Shown here piece after piece: positions 26,868-37,945 of a stretch of 64,000 bases of DNA; the first letter of the stretch is position 1, and each line of letters starts with the position of its first letter. Location of the stretch: contig NZ_SSNW01000016.1 in the NCBI RefSeq assembly GCF_004801315.1, positions 1 to 64,000 of the forward strand, given 5' to 3'. The DNA is from Deinococcus sp. Arct2-2 (GTDB lineage Bacteria > Deinococcota > Deinococci > Deinococcales > Deinococcaceae). The notes beneath the pieces are model-generated. The model was not told the DNA's origin. It saw nothing but the letters and a program-made list of their open reading frames with translations, and ran no database searches. Made by a program: the position numbers and the translations under genes.

Positions 26868-27730
26868 TGACTGGACAGGCGAAGTTTGGAGTTGTGACTG
26901 ATGGTGGGCTGGACGCTTACGCAGACCTGAAGAACAGCGTGCCTGTCGCGCCGTTCAGTGTGAATTTCGGCAGCGTCAGCAGGCGCACGCATGAAATTAG
27001 CCGGGAAGACTTGCTCCGCGAGTTGGCGACCAACCCGGAACATCCGACCAGCAGCCAGCCCACGCCGCAGGACTGGGCCGACGCTTACCGGGCGGCGGGC
27101 ACGCCGGAAGTGTTGGCGGTCACCATCAGCGCGGGCCTCAGCGGCAGCCGGAATGCGGCGGAGCAGGCCACGCAAGTGACGGAAGGCGCAAAGGTGACTA
27201 TTCACGATTCGCGCACGCTCAGCGCGGCGCAGGCATTTCAGGTACATGCCGCCGTCACCGCTGCCGAACGGGGCGAAAGTATGGGTACGGCGCTGGACTG
27301 GATGAAAGCCCTAGAACAGGAAACGGAACTATATTTCACGATTGAGACGCTGGAATACCTGCGGCGCGGCGGGCGCATCGGGCGCGTGCAAGCTACGTTG
27401 GGCGGGCTGCTGAACCTCAAGCCAGTCATTACGGTGGACAAGACCACAGGCGCGTACACCAATCTGGCCCGCGTGCGCTCTTACCGGAGCGCCATAGAAG
27501 CGATTGCCACGCAAATGACAACCCGCTTTGGCGAAGGAACGCCGCTGCGGTTGGGCCTGTTGTACGGCAGCGAGCGGGCCGACGCCGACGCGTTGCTCAA
27601 GGCAGTTCAGGCGCGGCATCCGGTGATCTGGGCAGGCTTCGCGGGTGTGAATCCGGTGCTGAATATTCATACCGGACCAAGAACGGTGGGCATCGCGGCA
27701 GCACCCGGCGCGTGGCCTTGGGAGCGCTAG
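26867..27730 (+). CDS. DegV-family fatty-acid-binding protein
   Basis: A 287-residue DegV protein, the FakB class that binds fatty acids for phosphorylation by FakA kinases. Signatures: N-terminal [13 protein letters not shown] in place of the usual DST motif, [50 protein letters not shown] and the C-terminal [23 protein letters not shown]. No FakA gene is in the window. It starts inside the stop of the upstream dehydrogenase gene. Confidence 0.9.
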   Translation: MTGQAKFGVVTDGGLDAYADLKNSVPVAPFSVNFGSVSRRTHEISREDLLRELATNPEHPTSSQPTPQDWADAYRAAGTPEVLAVTISAGLSGSRNAAEQATQVTEGAKVTIHDSRTLSAAQAFQVHAAVTAAERGESMGTALDWMKALEQETELYFTIETLEYLRRGGRIGRVQATLGGLLNLKPVITVDKTTGAYTNLARVRSYRSAIEAIATQMTTRFGEGTPLRLGLLYGSERADADALLKAVQARHPVIWAGFAGVNPVLNIHTGPRTVGIAAAPGAWPWER

Positions 27731-27740
27731 TAACGTCAGT

Positions 27741-27772
27741 TGCTTAGACCCTTCGACCCCAGACCCTTAAAC
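27741..27772. repeat. Family A tract
   Basis: CTTAGACCCTTCGACCCCAG and GACCCTTAAACG, degenerate TTAGACCC units between convergent genes. Confidence 0.55.
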
Positions 27773-27791
27773 GCCTTACTCACGCCCAAAT

Positions 27792-28697
27792 TCACCCCCG
27801 CATGTGGAAATACCGCACGAACTCCCTAAATCCCAGCCGCTCGTAGAAGGGGGCGACATTCGTCCAATCGATCGCCATCGCCTGTGCGCCACGAGCTTGC
27901 AGGTGGGTCATAGCGGCCAACATAAAGGCGCTCCCGACGCCGCCGCCCCGCAAATCGGGCGCAATGCCGATGGGGCCGAGGCCGCCTACCAAGTCGTCCG
28001 TTCCCACCGCTTGGCGCAGAGTCTCGGGGAAGAAAAAGGAGGGCAGCACGGCGGCGTCGGTTTCCAGACCGGTCAGGGCGAATCCGGCCACTTGCGGGCC
28101 TTGCATCAGCATCAGCACTTGCGAAGGATTGCGGTCAGCCACAGCTCCGGCGTCGTGTTTCCAGCGGGGGCCGAAGACGGCTTCGGCAAAGGCCAGCAGC
28201 GGCGGGATCATCCCCGCTTGGCTGGCGTCGGTGACGTGGAAACCCGCTGGGACAGTGAAGGCGGGCAGGGGCGAGCGCAGGTCAAGCGCCATGTCCGAGC
28301 TTTCGCGGCCTGTGCGGGTAAATCCCAGTGCTTCAAAAAAAGGCAGGCTGGCCGCTGTGGGGGCGGGCAAAAAGTGGCCGCGTTCTTCGCCCAGCGCCAC
28401 TGTGACGGGGCCGATGCGTTCGCGGGCCTCCTGCATCAACGAGCGCCCCAGCCCTTGCCGTCTGAAATCTGGATGCACAAGAATCAGGCGAATGTGCGCG
28501 TGGGCGTAGGCTTCAGGCGGGCGCAGAGCAAGGGCGGCCAGCAAAGTGCCGTCTGGGGCGCGGCGGGAGAGCCAGTGGCCGCCATTGCCTAGCCGGTGTT
28601 CCAAACCGCGTGGATGGGGGAGCATGTCCGGCCATGCGGCGGCCCAGAGTGCGTGTAGTTCGGTGGCAGTGGGAACGGGGGGAGTTGGAACGGTCAT
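27792..28697 (-). CDS. Tandem-domain GNAT acetyltransferase
   Basis: A 301-residue protein with two GNAT folds. The N-terminal one carries [19 protein letters not shown] (acetyl-CoA motif A) at about residues 70-90, the C-terminal one [18 protein letters not shown] at about 245-265. Substrate unknown. The ATG at 28697 overlaps the stop of the GH3 gene upstream (ATGA); a longer open frame on this strand reaches back into that gene and is an artefact. The coupling with an amino-sugar hydrolase suggests, but does not show, a role in amino-sugar or cell-wall metabolism. Confidence 0.85.
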   Translation of the reverse strand: MTVPTPPVPTATELHALWAAAWPDMLPHPRGLEHRLGNGGHWLSRRAPDGTLLAALALRPPEAYAHAHIRLILVHPDFRRQGLGRSLMQEARERIGPVTVALGEERGHFLPAPTAASLPFFEALGFTRTGRESSDMALDLRSPLPAFTVPAGFHVTDASQAGMIPPLLAFAEAVFGPRWKHDAGAVADRNPSQVLMLMQGPQVAGFALTGLETDAAVLPSFFFPETLRQAVGTDDLVGGLGPIGIAPDLRGGGVGSAFMLAAMTHLQARGAQAMAIDWTNVAPFYERLGFREFVRYFHMRG

Positions 28698-30169
28698 GGG
28701 TTCACCTCGGCAAAAGGCAAGTGTCCGGTCAGGGAACGCTGGCCGCTCAGCCATCCCAGCAACGCGGCGCGGGCTTCGGGCCGAAAGCCGAAGCTGACGG
28801 CAGCGGGCGCGTCGATGTCCAGCACGGCGTAGGGGTTGTACAGGGCCAAATGCAGATCGGGCTGCACGCCCAGCAAGGCACTCTGGCGGTGGCGGGTGGT
28901 GGTGGCGAGGATGACAGGCAAGCCACTGGCGCGAATGGCGGCCCAGTCGAGTTCTTCGGGTGCGTCGTAAGCGTGCAGTTGCACGGAATACACGTTGCCG
29001 AGTTCGCGTGCGAGCGTATCGGCATCTACGCTGGCTTCGCTCACGTTTTCGCGTTGCACGCGGCGTTGGGCCACTAGCAGTACACGGGAGCCGGGGGGCG
29101 GTGGGGTGGGATTTCGGTATGCACTGAGGCCATGCGCCCAAGCTTCGGCAAAGAGGGGCGTGTCGGTGGCAGGATCAAAGGCGGTGGAGGCGGACGGATA
29201 GGCGGCGGCGAGCGTGTGCAGGCGGCGCAGGCTGGCGTCGAGTTCGCTGGGGTTCAGGGTGGGCAGGGCGGCTTGCATGGCGCTCAGGGTGGCTTCTTGG
29301 GCGTCGCGGCGACCTAGGGCCATGACCAGATCGGCTCCAGCCCGTAGCGCCAGCACCGCTGCTTCTCCGCGTCCGTAGTGAGAATCAATGGCCTGCATCC
29401 CCATACTATCTGTCAGAGTTATTCCATCGTAACTCCATTCAGTGCGCAGGAGATCGGTCAGGATTGGGCGGGACAACGTGGCGGGGTGAACGGCGTCTAG
29501 GGCGTCATAGACGATGTGTGCGGTCATAATGGCAGGCGTGAGGGGCAACAAATCGCGGAAGGGGGCAAACTCGGTAGCGTCCAGTTCAGCGCGGCTTTTG
29601 CTGACGCGGGGTAAGGCTTTGTGACTGTCTAAGTGCGTGTCGCCATGACCGGGAAAATGCTTGACGCAGGCGGCCACTCCACCGGAGGCATGTCCGGCCA
29701 AAGCGGCCCGCCCATGCCGGATCACCAGTGCGGCGTCTGCGCCATACGCCCGCTCCCCGATCACCGGGTTGGCGGGGTTGACGTTTACGTCCAGCACGGG
29801 CGCAAAGTTCCAATTGATGCCCACTGAGCGCAGTTGGCGGGCTAGCGCCGCGTTCACTTGCTCCGTCAGCGCCGGATCGTTGGCCGCGCCGAGACCCATT
29901 GCAGACGGTGCGAACGGCCAGAAGGTGGGCCGCAAAATCGCGCCTCCCTCGTGGTCTAGAGCAATTAGGGCGTCGTCGCCCAGCACTTCCCGCAAGTCGG
30001 CACACAGGCGCGAAAGCTGCTGCGCCGACTCTATGTTTTTGCCGAACAAGCACACGCTGCGGACGCCGTGCCGGGTCAGGTGAGCGGCAGTATCGGCGTC
30101 TAGGACGGGGCCGGGAATATCTACCATCGCCAATGCGCCGTGCTGCGGGCGGGATGCTTGTGGGGTCAC
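28694..30169 (-). CDS. GH3 beta-N-acetylglucosaminidase (NagZ-like)
   Basis: A 491-residue glycoside hydrolase of family 3. The NagZ signature [18 protein letters not shown], with the His-Asp general-acid loop, is at about residues 165-185, and the nucleophile Asp lies in [13 protein letters not shown]. Unlike small NagZ enzymes it has an extra C-terminal domain of about 150 residues. No signal peptide is visible, so it likely acts in the cytoplasm on muropeptide or chitobiose fragments. It is followed by the coupled GNAT gene, and near NanE and GH20 genes. Confidence 0.9.
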   Translation of the reverse strand: MTPQASRPQHGALAMVDIPGPVLDADTAAHLTRHGVRSVCLFGKNIESAQQLSRLCADLREVLGDDALIALDHEGGAILRPTFWPFAPSAMGLGAANDPALTEQVNAALARQLRSVGINWNFAPVLDVNVNPANPVIGERAYGADAALVIRHGRAALAGHASGGVAACVKHFPGHGDTHLDSHKALPRVSKSRAELDATEFAPFRDLLPLTPAIMTAHIVYDALDAVHPATLSRPILTDLLRTEWSYDGITLTDSMGMQAIDSHYGRGEAAVLALRAGADLVMALGRRDAQEATLSAMQAALPTLNPSELDASLRRLHTLAAAYPSASTAFDPATDTPLFAEAWAHGLSAYRNPTPPPPGSRVLLVAQRRVQRENVSEASVDADTLARELGNVYSVQLHAYDAPEELDWAAIRASGLPVILATTTRHRQSALLGVQPDLHLALYNPYAVLDIDAPAAVSFGFRPEARAALLGWLSGQRSLTGHLPFAEVNP

Positions 30170-30532
30170 GGGACTCAGGGTAATACGGATTGGGGAAGGA
30201 GCCGTGCATTCTTGGGTGTGGGGGCGAAATGTGTGGGATGGGCGTCTAAGGGTCTAGGGCCTAAGGAAGGGCAATCCCTACGCTCACTCACCCCCTCCCC
30301 AGCCCTCCCCCCTCAAGGGAGAGGGAGCAACACCAAGTTTCTGGCCCTTGCTGTTAGCCCTCGCCCCTTGCGGAACTCGCAGAGCTGCGGAGCAGAGAGG
30401 GGCTTGGGTTGCAGCGGGGTGAGGGGGCAGTTCAGCGACGCCCCCGCCCATCCCCTTAGACCCTTAGACGCCTTTACCTAAACCGCCAATCCACACCCCA
30501 CCCACCCCCGCCGATGCTTTAGGCTTCCCCCC
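30170..30532. repeat. Repeat-filled spacer (families A and B)
   Basis: A 363-bp spacer without genes. GTCTAAGGGTCTAGGGCCTAAGG at 30243-30265 (given here as units), family B halves at 30268-30330 and 30345-30430, and TTAGACCCTTAGACGCC at 30457-30473. Same A-B-A layout as two other spacers. Confidence 0.7.
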
Positions 30533-31243
30533 ATGACCGAACAAGCAGCCCGTTCTCCCCTACCCGCCGCCCTCGAACGCCTGCGCGGGCAACTGGTGGT
30601 CAGTGTGCAGGCCGACGACGGCAGCCCGCTGAGAGAAGTCGTACATATCGTGGCGCTGAGCCGGGCGGCACTCTTGGGTGGGGCAGCGGGCCTGCGCCTG
30701 CGTTCGGCAGAAGATATTAGGGCGGTGCGGGCCATCACAGGCGTGCCGATCATCGGGTTGACCAAGCAGGCTCACCCCGGAACTGACGTGTATATCACCG
30801 CTACGCCGCGAGAAGTGCGTGAGGTAGCCGAAGCCGGGGCCGACATCGTGGCCTTCGACGGCACCGATTTGCTGCGCCCATACAGCGTTACAGAGTTAGT
30901 TGCAGCGGCACACGCGGCGGGTGCTTTGGCGATGGCCGACATCAGCACCTTGGCTGAGGCGCAGGCGGCATATGCAGCAGGGGCCGACATCGTGGGAACG
31001 ACTATGAGCGGCTACACGCCTCACAGTCCGCAGGGGCAAGGGCCGGATTTTGCGCTGATGGAAGCGTTGGCGGTGGCTGGCTTCCCATTCATTGCTGAGG
31101 GGCGTATCAATTCACCGGAGTTGGCCGCGGCAGCGTTGAATACAGGGGCGCTGTGCGTAGTAGTGGGAAGTGCGATTACCCGTCCTGACCACGTCACACG
31201 CTGGTTTGCACGGGCGATCCGAGGTACTACGCCGGGCGCATGA
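30533..31243 (+). CDS. nanE: N-acetylmannosamine-6-phosphate 2-epimerase
   Basis: A 236-residue TIM-barrel epimerase converting ManNAc-6-P to GlcNAc-6-P in sialic acid and ManNAc use. Signatures: N-terminal GQLVVSVQADDGSPL, IIGLTKQ, DVYITATPREVREVAEAGADIVAFDGT, MADISTLAEAQAAYAAGADIVGTTMSGYT and the C-terminal phosphate-binding FIAEGRINSPE...VVVGSAITRP. The length fits. It is followed by a sugar-binding protein and a GH20 gene on the same strand. Confidence 0.93.
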   Translation: MTEQAARSPLPAALERLRGQLVVSVQADDGSPLREVVHIVALSRAALLGGAAGLRLRSAEDIRAVRAITGVPIIGLTKQAHPGTDVYITATPREVREVAEAGADIVAFDGTDLLRPYSVTELVAAAHAAGALAMADISTLAEAQAAYAAGADIVGTTMSGYTPHSPQGQGPDFALMEALAVAGFPFIAEGRINSPELAAAALNTGALCVVVGSAITRPDHVTRWFARAIRGTTPGA

Positions 31244-31366
31244 GAGGCAGCGGCGCAATTCTCAGGTTGCCGTTAGATTCACACGCTAGTCTGAGCGCAA
31301 TCTCAACATGACCTCAAGGCCAGTCTCCCAAGACCTGTGGGCGTGCCGATTTCAAGGAGTTTTGCT

Positions 31367-32608
31367 ATGACATCCACCTACAAAAAAGCTCTACTGACCG
31401 CCGCCCTCATTGCCGCATCCACCGCAGGCGCACAGAAGACCGAGCTGGAATTCTGGACGATCAGCCTCGCACCCTTGTTCAACGATGAAATGAACCGTCT
31501 GGTGTCGCAGTTTGAGAAGGAAAATCCCACGATCAATCTGAAATGGGTGGACGTGCCCGCCAACGCGATAGAGCAAAAGCTGCTGGCTGCCGTCGCGTCG
31601 GGCCGCCCGCCTGCCGCCGTGAACCTCAGCAGCGATATGGCCGTGAAGTTGGTGCAGCAAGGGGCGCTGGAGCCTTTGACCCTCTCTGACGCGCAGAAAA
31701 AGAGCTATTTCGGCAGCCCACTGAACACCTTTACCTTCGACGGCAAAACGATGGGCGTGCCGTGGTACTGGGCACCCAAAGTCGTGGCCTACAACACCGA
31801 CATTTTCCGCAAGGCAGGGCTAGACCCCGCCAACCCGCCCCGTACCATTCAAACGCTGATTGCCGCTGCTAAACAGATCAAAGACAAGACCGGCATGTAC
31901 GGCTTCATGCCCAATATCAACAACATCAATATGCTGTTCATGTTCCAAGAAGCGGGCTTGCCTATCTTTGACAAGAGCGGCGCAAAGGCTGTGTTCAATA
32001 GCCCGGAGCATGTGAAGCTGCTGCAAACCTACGTGGACTTGTACAAAGGTGGCTACATCCCCGAAGACACCATGCGCCGGGGCTTTACCGCCGCTACCGA
32101 ACTGTATTCCAGCGGCAAGCTCGCCATGTTGATTACGGGGCCGCAGTTCATCTTGCGCGTCGCCAACGATAACAAGGCCATCTATGACCTGACCAAAGTT
32201 GCGCCCTACCCCATCAACATTGCCGGAAACGTGATTCATACGCCGCTGATGGGCTTTACCGTTCCCAAAGGCGTGAAGGATAAGGCGCTCTCGCAAAAGC
32301 TGGCACTGTTCCTGACCAACGATGTGAACCAGTTGCAATTCAGCAAGGTTACAAAGACTACCTTTCCTAGCACCGTGAAGGCCAGCACCGACAAATTCTT
32401 TAAGCAGGGTGGCGCAAATGCTATCGATCAAGGTAAGTTGGTCAGCAGCACCGAACTGAAAAAAGCCAAAGATCTGACGTTGGTTTACCCTGACGCCAGC
32501 AAACTGAACAAGGTGTTTAAAGACAATGTAGAGGCAGCAATGGCAGGCCAGAAAACGGCTAAGCAGGCGCTGGATGACATTGTGAAGGCGTGGAACGCGA
32601 GTCTGTAA
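31367..32608 (+). CDS. Sugar ABC transporter substrate-binding protein
   Basis: A 413-residue family 1 solute-binding protein that would deliver a sugar to an ABC permease. The signal peptide ends near STAGAQ, followed by KTELEFWTISLAPLFND, the family's first strand, and typical PWYWAPKVVAYNTDIF and AAKQIKDKTGMYGF segments. AAGGAG lies upstream of the ATG at 31367. No permease or ATPase gene is adjacent, so its partners lie elsewhere. The neighbours (nanE, GH20) suggest amino sugars as cargo. Confidence 0.9.
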   Translation: MTSTYKKALLTAALIAASTAGAQKTELEFWTISLAPLFNDEMNRLVSQFEKENPTINLKWVDVPANAIEQKLLAAVASGRPPAAVNLSSDMAVKLVQQGALEPLTLSDAQKKSYFGSPLNTFTFDGKTMGVPWYWAPKVVAYNTDIFRKAGLDPANPPRTIQTLIAAAKQIKDKTGMYGFMPNINNINMLFMFQEAGLPIFDKSGAKAVFNSPEHVKLLQTYVDLYKGGYIPEDTMRRGFTAATELYSSGKLAMLITGPQFILRVANDNKAIYDLTKVAPYPINIAGNVIHTPLMGFTVPKGVKDKALSQKLALFLTNDVNQLQFSKVTKTTFPSTVKASTDKFFKQGGANAIDQGKLVSSTELKKAKDLTLVYPDASKLNKVFKDNVEAAMAGQKTAKQALDDIVKAWNASL

Positions 32609-32610
32609 GG

Positions 32611-33267
32611 ATGATTTCAACAAAGGGTAGGGTCGTCTTGATGGCGGCCCTATTATTGTGTGGTACCGGGTCAGCGCGAGTCAGCAAACCGCATAGACCG
32701 CACGCTTCTGAACCTGTTTCTACACCGTATTACCCAGCCTACCGCCCCGACGATCAGCCCGAGTTCCCGCTCACTTCCGAGGTGGATCAGTCCCGAGTTG
32801 CCCCCGGTATTTGGGACACGCCGCCGGAATTGATCGGTGACTCGCGGGTGGGCGTGCTTACCGATGATGGGGTGAATCGGGGCTTCTTGTTCATCGGTGC
32901 CTACGAATCGCGCATTGGCGAGGAGTATTTGGTGCTGCGGTGCGTGGCTGGCAGCGAATACGAACTGCGACTGGTGCTAGAGCAACCGCTGCTCAGGACG
33001 CAGGCGTACCGTTTTGAGGCGGCTTGGACTGGAAGCACGCGCACGCTGGAGCTTGGGCCTGCTGACCCGGAAACCGCAGACTCCGTATTGCTGGCGAAAG
33101 CCGACGCTGCCGCCTTATTCGGCAATCTTTTGACAGGCCAGAAGGTACAGATGACTGTTTCGCCTCTATCCAGCTCAGGCACGATGCTGGGCAAATCGCT
33201 CACGCTGAACTTTGACGGTGCGGGCGTGGCGGAAGGCTGGCAAAGGATTGATCGCTGCCAACCCTAA
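32611..33267 (+). CDS. Secreted protein of unknown function
   Basis: A 218-residue protein with a signal peptide (residues about 1-23, ending GSARV) and a basic, Pro-rich mature N-terminus. The mature domain has alternating short strands (SEYELRLVLEQPLLRTQAYRF) and one Cys near the start (LRCVAGS) and one at the end (RCQP). I do not recognise the family. It begins 2 bp after the sugar-binding protein stop and precedes the GH20 gene, so it belongs to that operon. Confidence 0.6.
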   Translation: MISTKGRVVLMAALLLCGTGSARVSKPHRPHASEPVSTPYYPAYRPDDQPEFPLTSEVDQSRVAPGIWDTPPELIGDSRVGVLTDDGVNRGFLFIGAYESRIGEEYLVLRCVAGSEYELRLVLEQPLLRTQAYRFEAAWTGSTRTLELGPADPETADSVLLAKADAAALFGNLLTGQKVQMTVSPLSSSGTMLGKSLTLNFDGAGVAEGWQRIDRCQP

Positions 33268-33319
33268 GCAGGTTTAGCCCATCGGATTCAGGTCAGGCAA
33301 ATACACAAAGGTGATTGAA

Positions 33320-35371
33320 ATGCAACCAAAAACACGACTTAAAATGAACCTAAGCGCGGCTTTACTGCTGAGCTTGCTGATGAACGGAGCCGCCCAAGCC
33401 GCCCCACTCCAACTCTCCCCCGTCCCCGATGCCCGCGCCCTTACGCCGCTGGGAACGCTCGTTCCTGCACCCAAGCAGGCCAGTTTTCCGGCGGGCGTGT
33501 TGCCCTTGGCGGGCTTGGGCGTGCGCGTGGTGGGCACTGCGCCCGAACTGGCTTGGGCCGTGCGCGACTTGCGGGCCGAGTGGAAAACGCGGCTGGGAGC
33601 AGAGTTACCGGATTCGGGAAAAGTGATGATCACGGTGGGAACGCTGGACAACCCAGACCTCGCCGCCAAATTGAAAACGGCTGGGCTGACGGCAACGGGC
33701 GCGGAAGGCTACGCGCTGTGGGTGGAGGCGGGCGGCGCGTATGTGGTGGGCGCAGACGCACGCGGGGCGTACATGGGGGCGCAAACGCTTCGGCAATTGC
33801 TGACGCAAGGCGGCCTGAAATTCGCCCGTATCAGCGACTCGCCCGCGCTCTCTCAGCGCATTGCGATGATTTATCTGGATCAATACAGCGCGGCCATTAA
33901 CGACAAACTTATTCCTATGTTGGCGGCCCTGAAGTACAACAGCGTGTTGGTCATGAGCAACTATGTGCAGTGGGACACGGCCAAAGCGGGCGGCTGGGCG
34001 CATCCCGGCGGGGCCAGCAAAGCGGAGGCGGCGCGGGTGGCGGCGTTGGCCCGCAGCTACGGCCTAGAGCCGATTCCGCTGATAGAAACGCTGAGCCATG
34101 TGGGCTGGATGTACTACGGGGGCAAAAATCTGGACTTGCGCCAAGACCCCGACAGCCAGAATGCGTGGGCTTACGACACCCTCAATCCGGCCACCTACTC
34201 GCGGGTCATCCTGCCCATTTTGAAGGAAGCGGTGGACGTGTTTAAGCCCAAAGTCATTCATATCGGGCATGACGAAGTGCGGAACCGTGACCGCTTTCCG
34301 GCCCGCGAGAACGGCAAGGCGCTGGGATTCGAGAAACTGTTTGTAGACGACGTGGTGAAGCTGCACGATTATTTGAAGATGCAGGGCGTAGGCACGATGA
34401 TGTGGCACGACACCGCGTTTGCCGACGCCGTGATTGCCACGCTGCCCGCGCAGTTGCCCAAAGATATTCAGGTGGCCTACTGGAATTACGCCCCCGGCAA
34501 CAGCTTTGGCCTACTAGGACGCATCAAGGCGCTGGGATTCCCGGTACTGGGCGCGTCTTGGAATGAAGTGGGCAACGCGGAGGGCTACGCCAAAGTTGCC
34601 GCGCAGGTGGGCGCAACGGGCATGATTCAAACGCGCTGGACAGGCTATTTTGGCAACCCCAGCATTTGGGACGGGGCGGCAGATCAGGGCGTGCCGTTCG
34701 TGCGGGCGGCCAATTCTTTTTGGAACCCGGCGGCAGGCAGCGTGCCAAATGCAGAGGGCATTTACCGCGCCACCTACCAGCCGGAAGCGTACCGGGCTAC
34801 GGCTGGCACACTCGTCAATTTGGCCCCGCTGGTCACGCGCTCGCTGACCGACGACGATGAAAAAGGCTGGATTTTGAAGGGTGCAGACATAGATTTGCGG
34901 AACCTGAAGACCGGAGTGAACCGCTTCGGCGCGTACACATTCAGCGTTACGGGGGCAGTGATGCTGAAGGGTTCGCGCCCCGCTGCCAAAGACCTGCCCG
35001 AACGGGTCACGGTGGAACTGGGGCGCAAGGCCACGTCCATCGCCTTCCTGCACACCACTGGCTGGCCCGCCGCCACCGCCCGCGAGGTGATCGGGCGCTA
35101 CGAGGTGCGCTACGCCGATGGCAGCATGGTCAATCAACCGCTGGAATATGGGCGGCACATCCGGGCATGGACGGATACACTGCCGAGTTCTATGATTCCG
35201 GCCCCGGCGTGGGCGGGCAAAACCAAAGACGGCCTAGAAGTGGCCGTGCCTGTGCTGGACTGGGTCAACCCCAAACCCGACAAGGTCATTTCGTCGGTGA
35301 CGGTGGTCAGTGAGGGCAAAAATGCCAACCTGACCTTGATCGGGCTGACGCTGATTGGAGAAGGGAAGTAA
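33320..35371 (+). CDS. GH20 beta-N-acetylhexosaminidase
   Basis: A 683-residue exported glycoside hydrolase removing terminal GlcNAc or GalNAc. After the signal peptide (ending near AAQAAP) comes the GH20b-like domain, then the catalytic barrel, with the paired acidic residues Asp318-Glu319 in HIGHDEVRNRDRF. Its GH20 features are clear, though the downstream domain of about 250 residues is beta-rich and may bind carbohydrate. AAGGTG lies six bases before the ATG at 33320; a GTG at 33311 is an alternative. It closes a nanE, binding-protein, unknown, GH20 series. Confidence 0.88.
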   Translation: MQPKTRLKMNLSAALLLSLLMNGAAQAAPLQLSPVPDARALTPLGTLVPAPKQASFPAGVLPLAGLGVRVVGTAPELAWAVRDLRAEWKTRLGAELPDSGKVMITVGTLDNPDLAAKLKTAGLTATGAEGYALWVEAGGAYVVGADARGAYMGAQTLRQLLTQGGLKFARISDSPALSQRIAMIYLDQYSAAINDKLIPMLAALKYNSVLVMSNYVQWDTAKAGGWAHPGGASKAEAARVAALARSYGLEPIPLIETLSHVGWMYYGGKNLDLRQDPDSQNAWAYDTLNPATYSRVILPILKEAVDVFKPKVIHIGHDEVRNRDRFPARENGKALGFEKLFVDDVVKLHDYLKMQGVGTMMWHDTAFADAVIATLPAQLPKDIQVAYWNYAPGNSFGLLGRIKALGFPVLGASWNEVGNAEGYAKVAAQVGATGMIQTRWTGYFGNPSIWDGAADQGVPFVRAANSFWNPAAGSVPNAEGIYRATYQPEAYRATAGTLVNLAPLVTRSLTDDDEKGWILKGADIDLRNLKTGVNRFGAYTFSVTGAVMLKGSRPAAKDLPERVTVELGRKATSIAFLHTTGWPAATAREVIGRYEVRYADGSMVNQPLEYGRHIRAWTDTLPSSMIPAPAWAGKTKDGLEVAVPVLDWVNPKPDKVISSVTVVSEGKNANLTLIGLTLIGEGK

Positions 35372-35372
35372 T

Positions 35373-35951
35373 TTAGCTGTCCAGCACGCCCGAATAGATA
35401 TCGTCGAGGCTCAGGCTTTGGCCCACGCAAGGCAACAGAATATCGCCGGAGCCGACTTGCTCGGAGAGTTCCCACTCTGACCCGCCCCGCTGATACACAT
35501 ACACGCGCCGTTCCTGCTGCTCTACGATCAGGTAGGTTTGCAGGCTGGGAATGGCGGTGTAGGCGGCGTGCTTGGCAAGGCGGTCTGTGCTGGCCGTGCT
35601 GGGAGAGATGATTTCCACCAGCAGACAGGGTGCGGTTTCATAGTGGGAGTCGGGGCGCTCGGCGCTGCACACCAACATTACGTCGGGGTAGTAAAAGTTG
35701 CTGGCATAGGGCAAGCGCAGCTTCATGTCAGACGAATACAAACGGCAGCCCTGCGCTCTGGCTGCCCGGTGCAACGCAGCCACGATATTCACGCCGATTT
35801 CGACGTGCTGACCGCTGGTTCCGGCCTGCGCTTTGGTTGCGCCGTGCAGCGCGTACACATAGCCGCCCACATACTCCCGCTTCACCGGGCTACTTTCCTC
35901 GGTTCGCAGGTACTCCGCTACGCTCATGGGCTGCAAACTGGGGGCGCTCAT
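35373..35951 (-). CDS. Uma2-family (DUF820) putative nuclease
   Basis: A 192-residue protein of the Uma2/DUF820 family, predicted to have a PD-(D/E)XK nuclease fold. Signatures: MSVAEYLRTEESSPVKREYVGG, YYPDVMLVC (Asp), PCLLVEIISPST (Glu) and the tyrosine-containing YTAIPSLQTYLIVEQ. Many Deinococcus and cyanobacterial genomes carry many such genes with unknown function. It ends tail to tail with the GH20 gene, one base apart, and diverges from the Nudix gene. Confidence 0.88.
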   Translation of the reverse strand: MSAPSLQPMSVAEYLRTEESSPVKREYVGGYVYALHGATKAQAGTSGQHVEIGVNIVAALHRAARAQGCRLYSSDMKLRLPYASNFYYPDVMLVCSAERPDSHYETAPCLLVEIISPSTASTDRLAKHAAYTAIPSLQTYLIVEQQERRVYVYQRGGSEWELSEQVGSGDILLPCVGQSLSLDDIYSGVLDS

Positions 35952-35972
35952 AACGCTATGTTACTGCTGTCC

Positions 35973-36806
35973 ATGCGTTCAGAACAGACATTCAAGCTGA
36001 TGGCCGACTATCACTGTTTTCCGCTGTGGGAGCCGGGTGGAGATAACATTGACCCGGCCACGCTGGGCCTGCCAAATACACTGGCAACGCGGCTGGAAGC
36101 ATGGACCGATGCCTCCGATTCCACGCTGAATATGGCTGATCCCATGTCGCCCCTACCGATGCGGGCAGATTTTTTGGGGGTGGGCGAAAACGAGGACGCC
36201 GCCTTCGAGCGCGAAGGCCATGCGCTGTGGTGGGCACTCCGGGCAGCCTTGCCGGGGCGGAAGCTAAGCTATTTCAGTACGCTGTTGGGGCGGGCCATTG
36301 CCGCTGGTGACGATGAATTGCTAGACAGGCTGGACGATGCTGGAGAGGTGTCGGGCGTGCTGTGGCGCTCGGTGTCGGACGACGTAAAAGGCGTGCGGGG
36401 CGTGAATGCCTTCTTCCGAAATAGTGCAGGCCAACTGCTATTTCCGCGCCGTGCCCCCCACAAAACGCGCTGGCCGGGGGCGCTGGATTTCAGCGTGGGC
36501 GGCTACACGCTGGCGGGCGAATCGTTGGATGAATCCTTTGTACGGGAAGCCCGCGAGGAACTGAATGTGGATATTGCGACGCTGGGGTGGCGTGTGTTGG
36601 CTGATCTCTCGCCGTTCAACACTGAAATTAACTGCTTTATGCGGGTGTACGAGGTGGACATGGAGGACTTGCCTCACCTGAATCCCGACGATTTCAGCGG
36701 CGCAGAATGGCTGACGCCGGAGCAACTACGGGAGCGGGGAGCGGCAGGCGAAAAACTTAAACCTGATCTCTTGAAGGTTGTTAACCTTGTGTATGCCAAG
36801 CAGTAA
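35973..36806 (+). CDS. Nudix hydrolase with extra N-terminal domain
   Basis: A 277-residue protein. The C-terminal Nudix domain (about residues 140-260) has GYTLAGESLDESFVREAREEL, the Nudix box with correct spacing, and RWPGALDFSVGG and FSGAEWLTPEQLRE, similar to isopentenyl-diphosphate isomerase-like Nudix proteins. The first 110 residues, beginning MADYHCFPLWEPGGDNIDP, are a separate small domain common in hypothetical proteins. Function of the fusion unknown. ATGs at 35958, 35973 and 36000 are all possible; I used the middle one. Confidence 0.8.
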   Translation: MRSEQTFKLMADYHCFPLWEPGGDNIDPATLGLPNTLATRLEAWTDASDSTLNMADPMSPLPMRADFLGVGENEDAAFEREGHALWWALRAALPGRKLSYFSTLLGRAIAAGDDELLDRLDDAGEVSGVLWRSVSDDVKGVRGVNAFFRNSAGQLLFPRRAPHKTRWPGALDFSVGGYTLAGESLDESFVREAREELNVDIATLGWRVLADLSPFNTEINCFMRVYEVDMEDLPHLNPDDFSGAEWLTPEQLRERGAAGEKLKPDLLKVVNLVYAKQ

Positions 36807-36865
36807 CTAGATTTAGCTATACATTTGTAAACAGTCGGTACATTCAGCGCGGCGTTTTGTGCTGA

Positions 36866-37936
<1,071 letters not shown>

Positions 37937-37945
37937 ATCTGTGCT

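Noticed and set aside
27792..29141. Long GNAT open frame reaching into the GH3 gene
   Set aside because: Arg/His-rich upstream part is a shadow of the GH3 gene; the ATG at 28697 fits the GNAT start.
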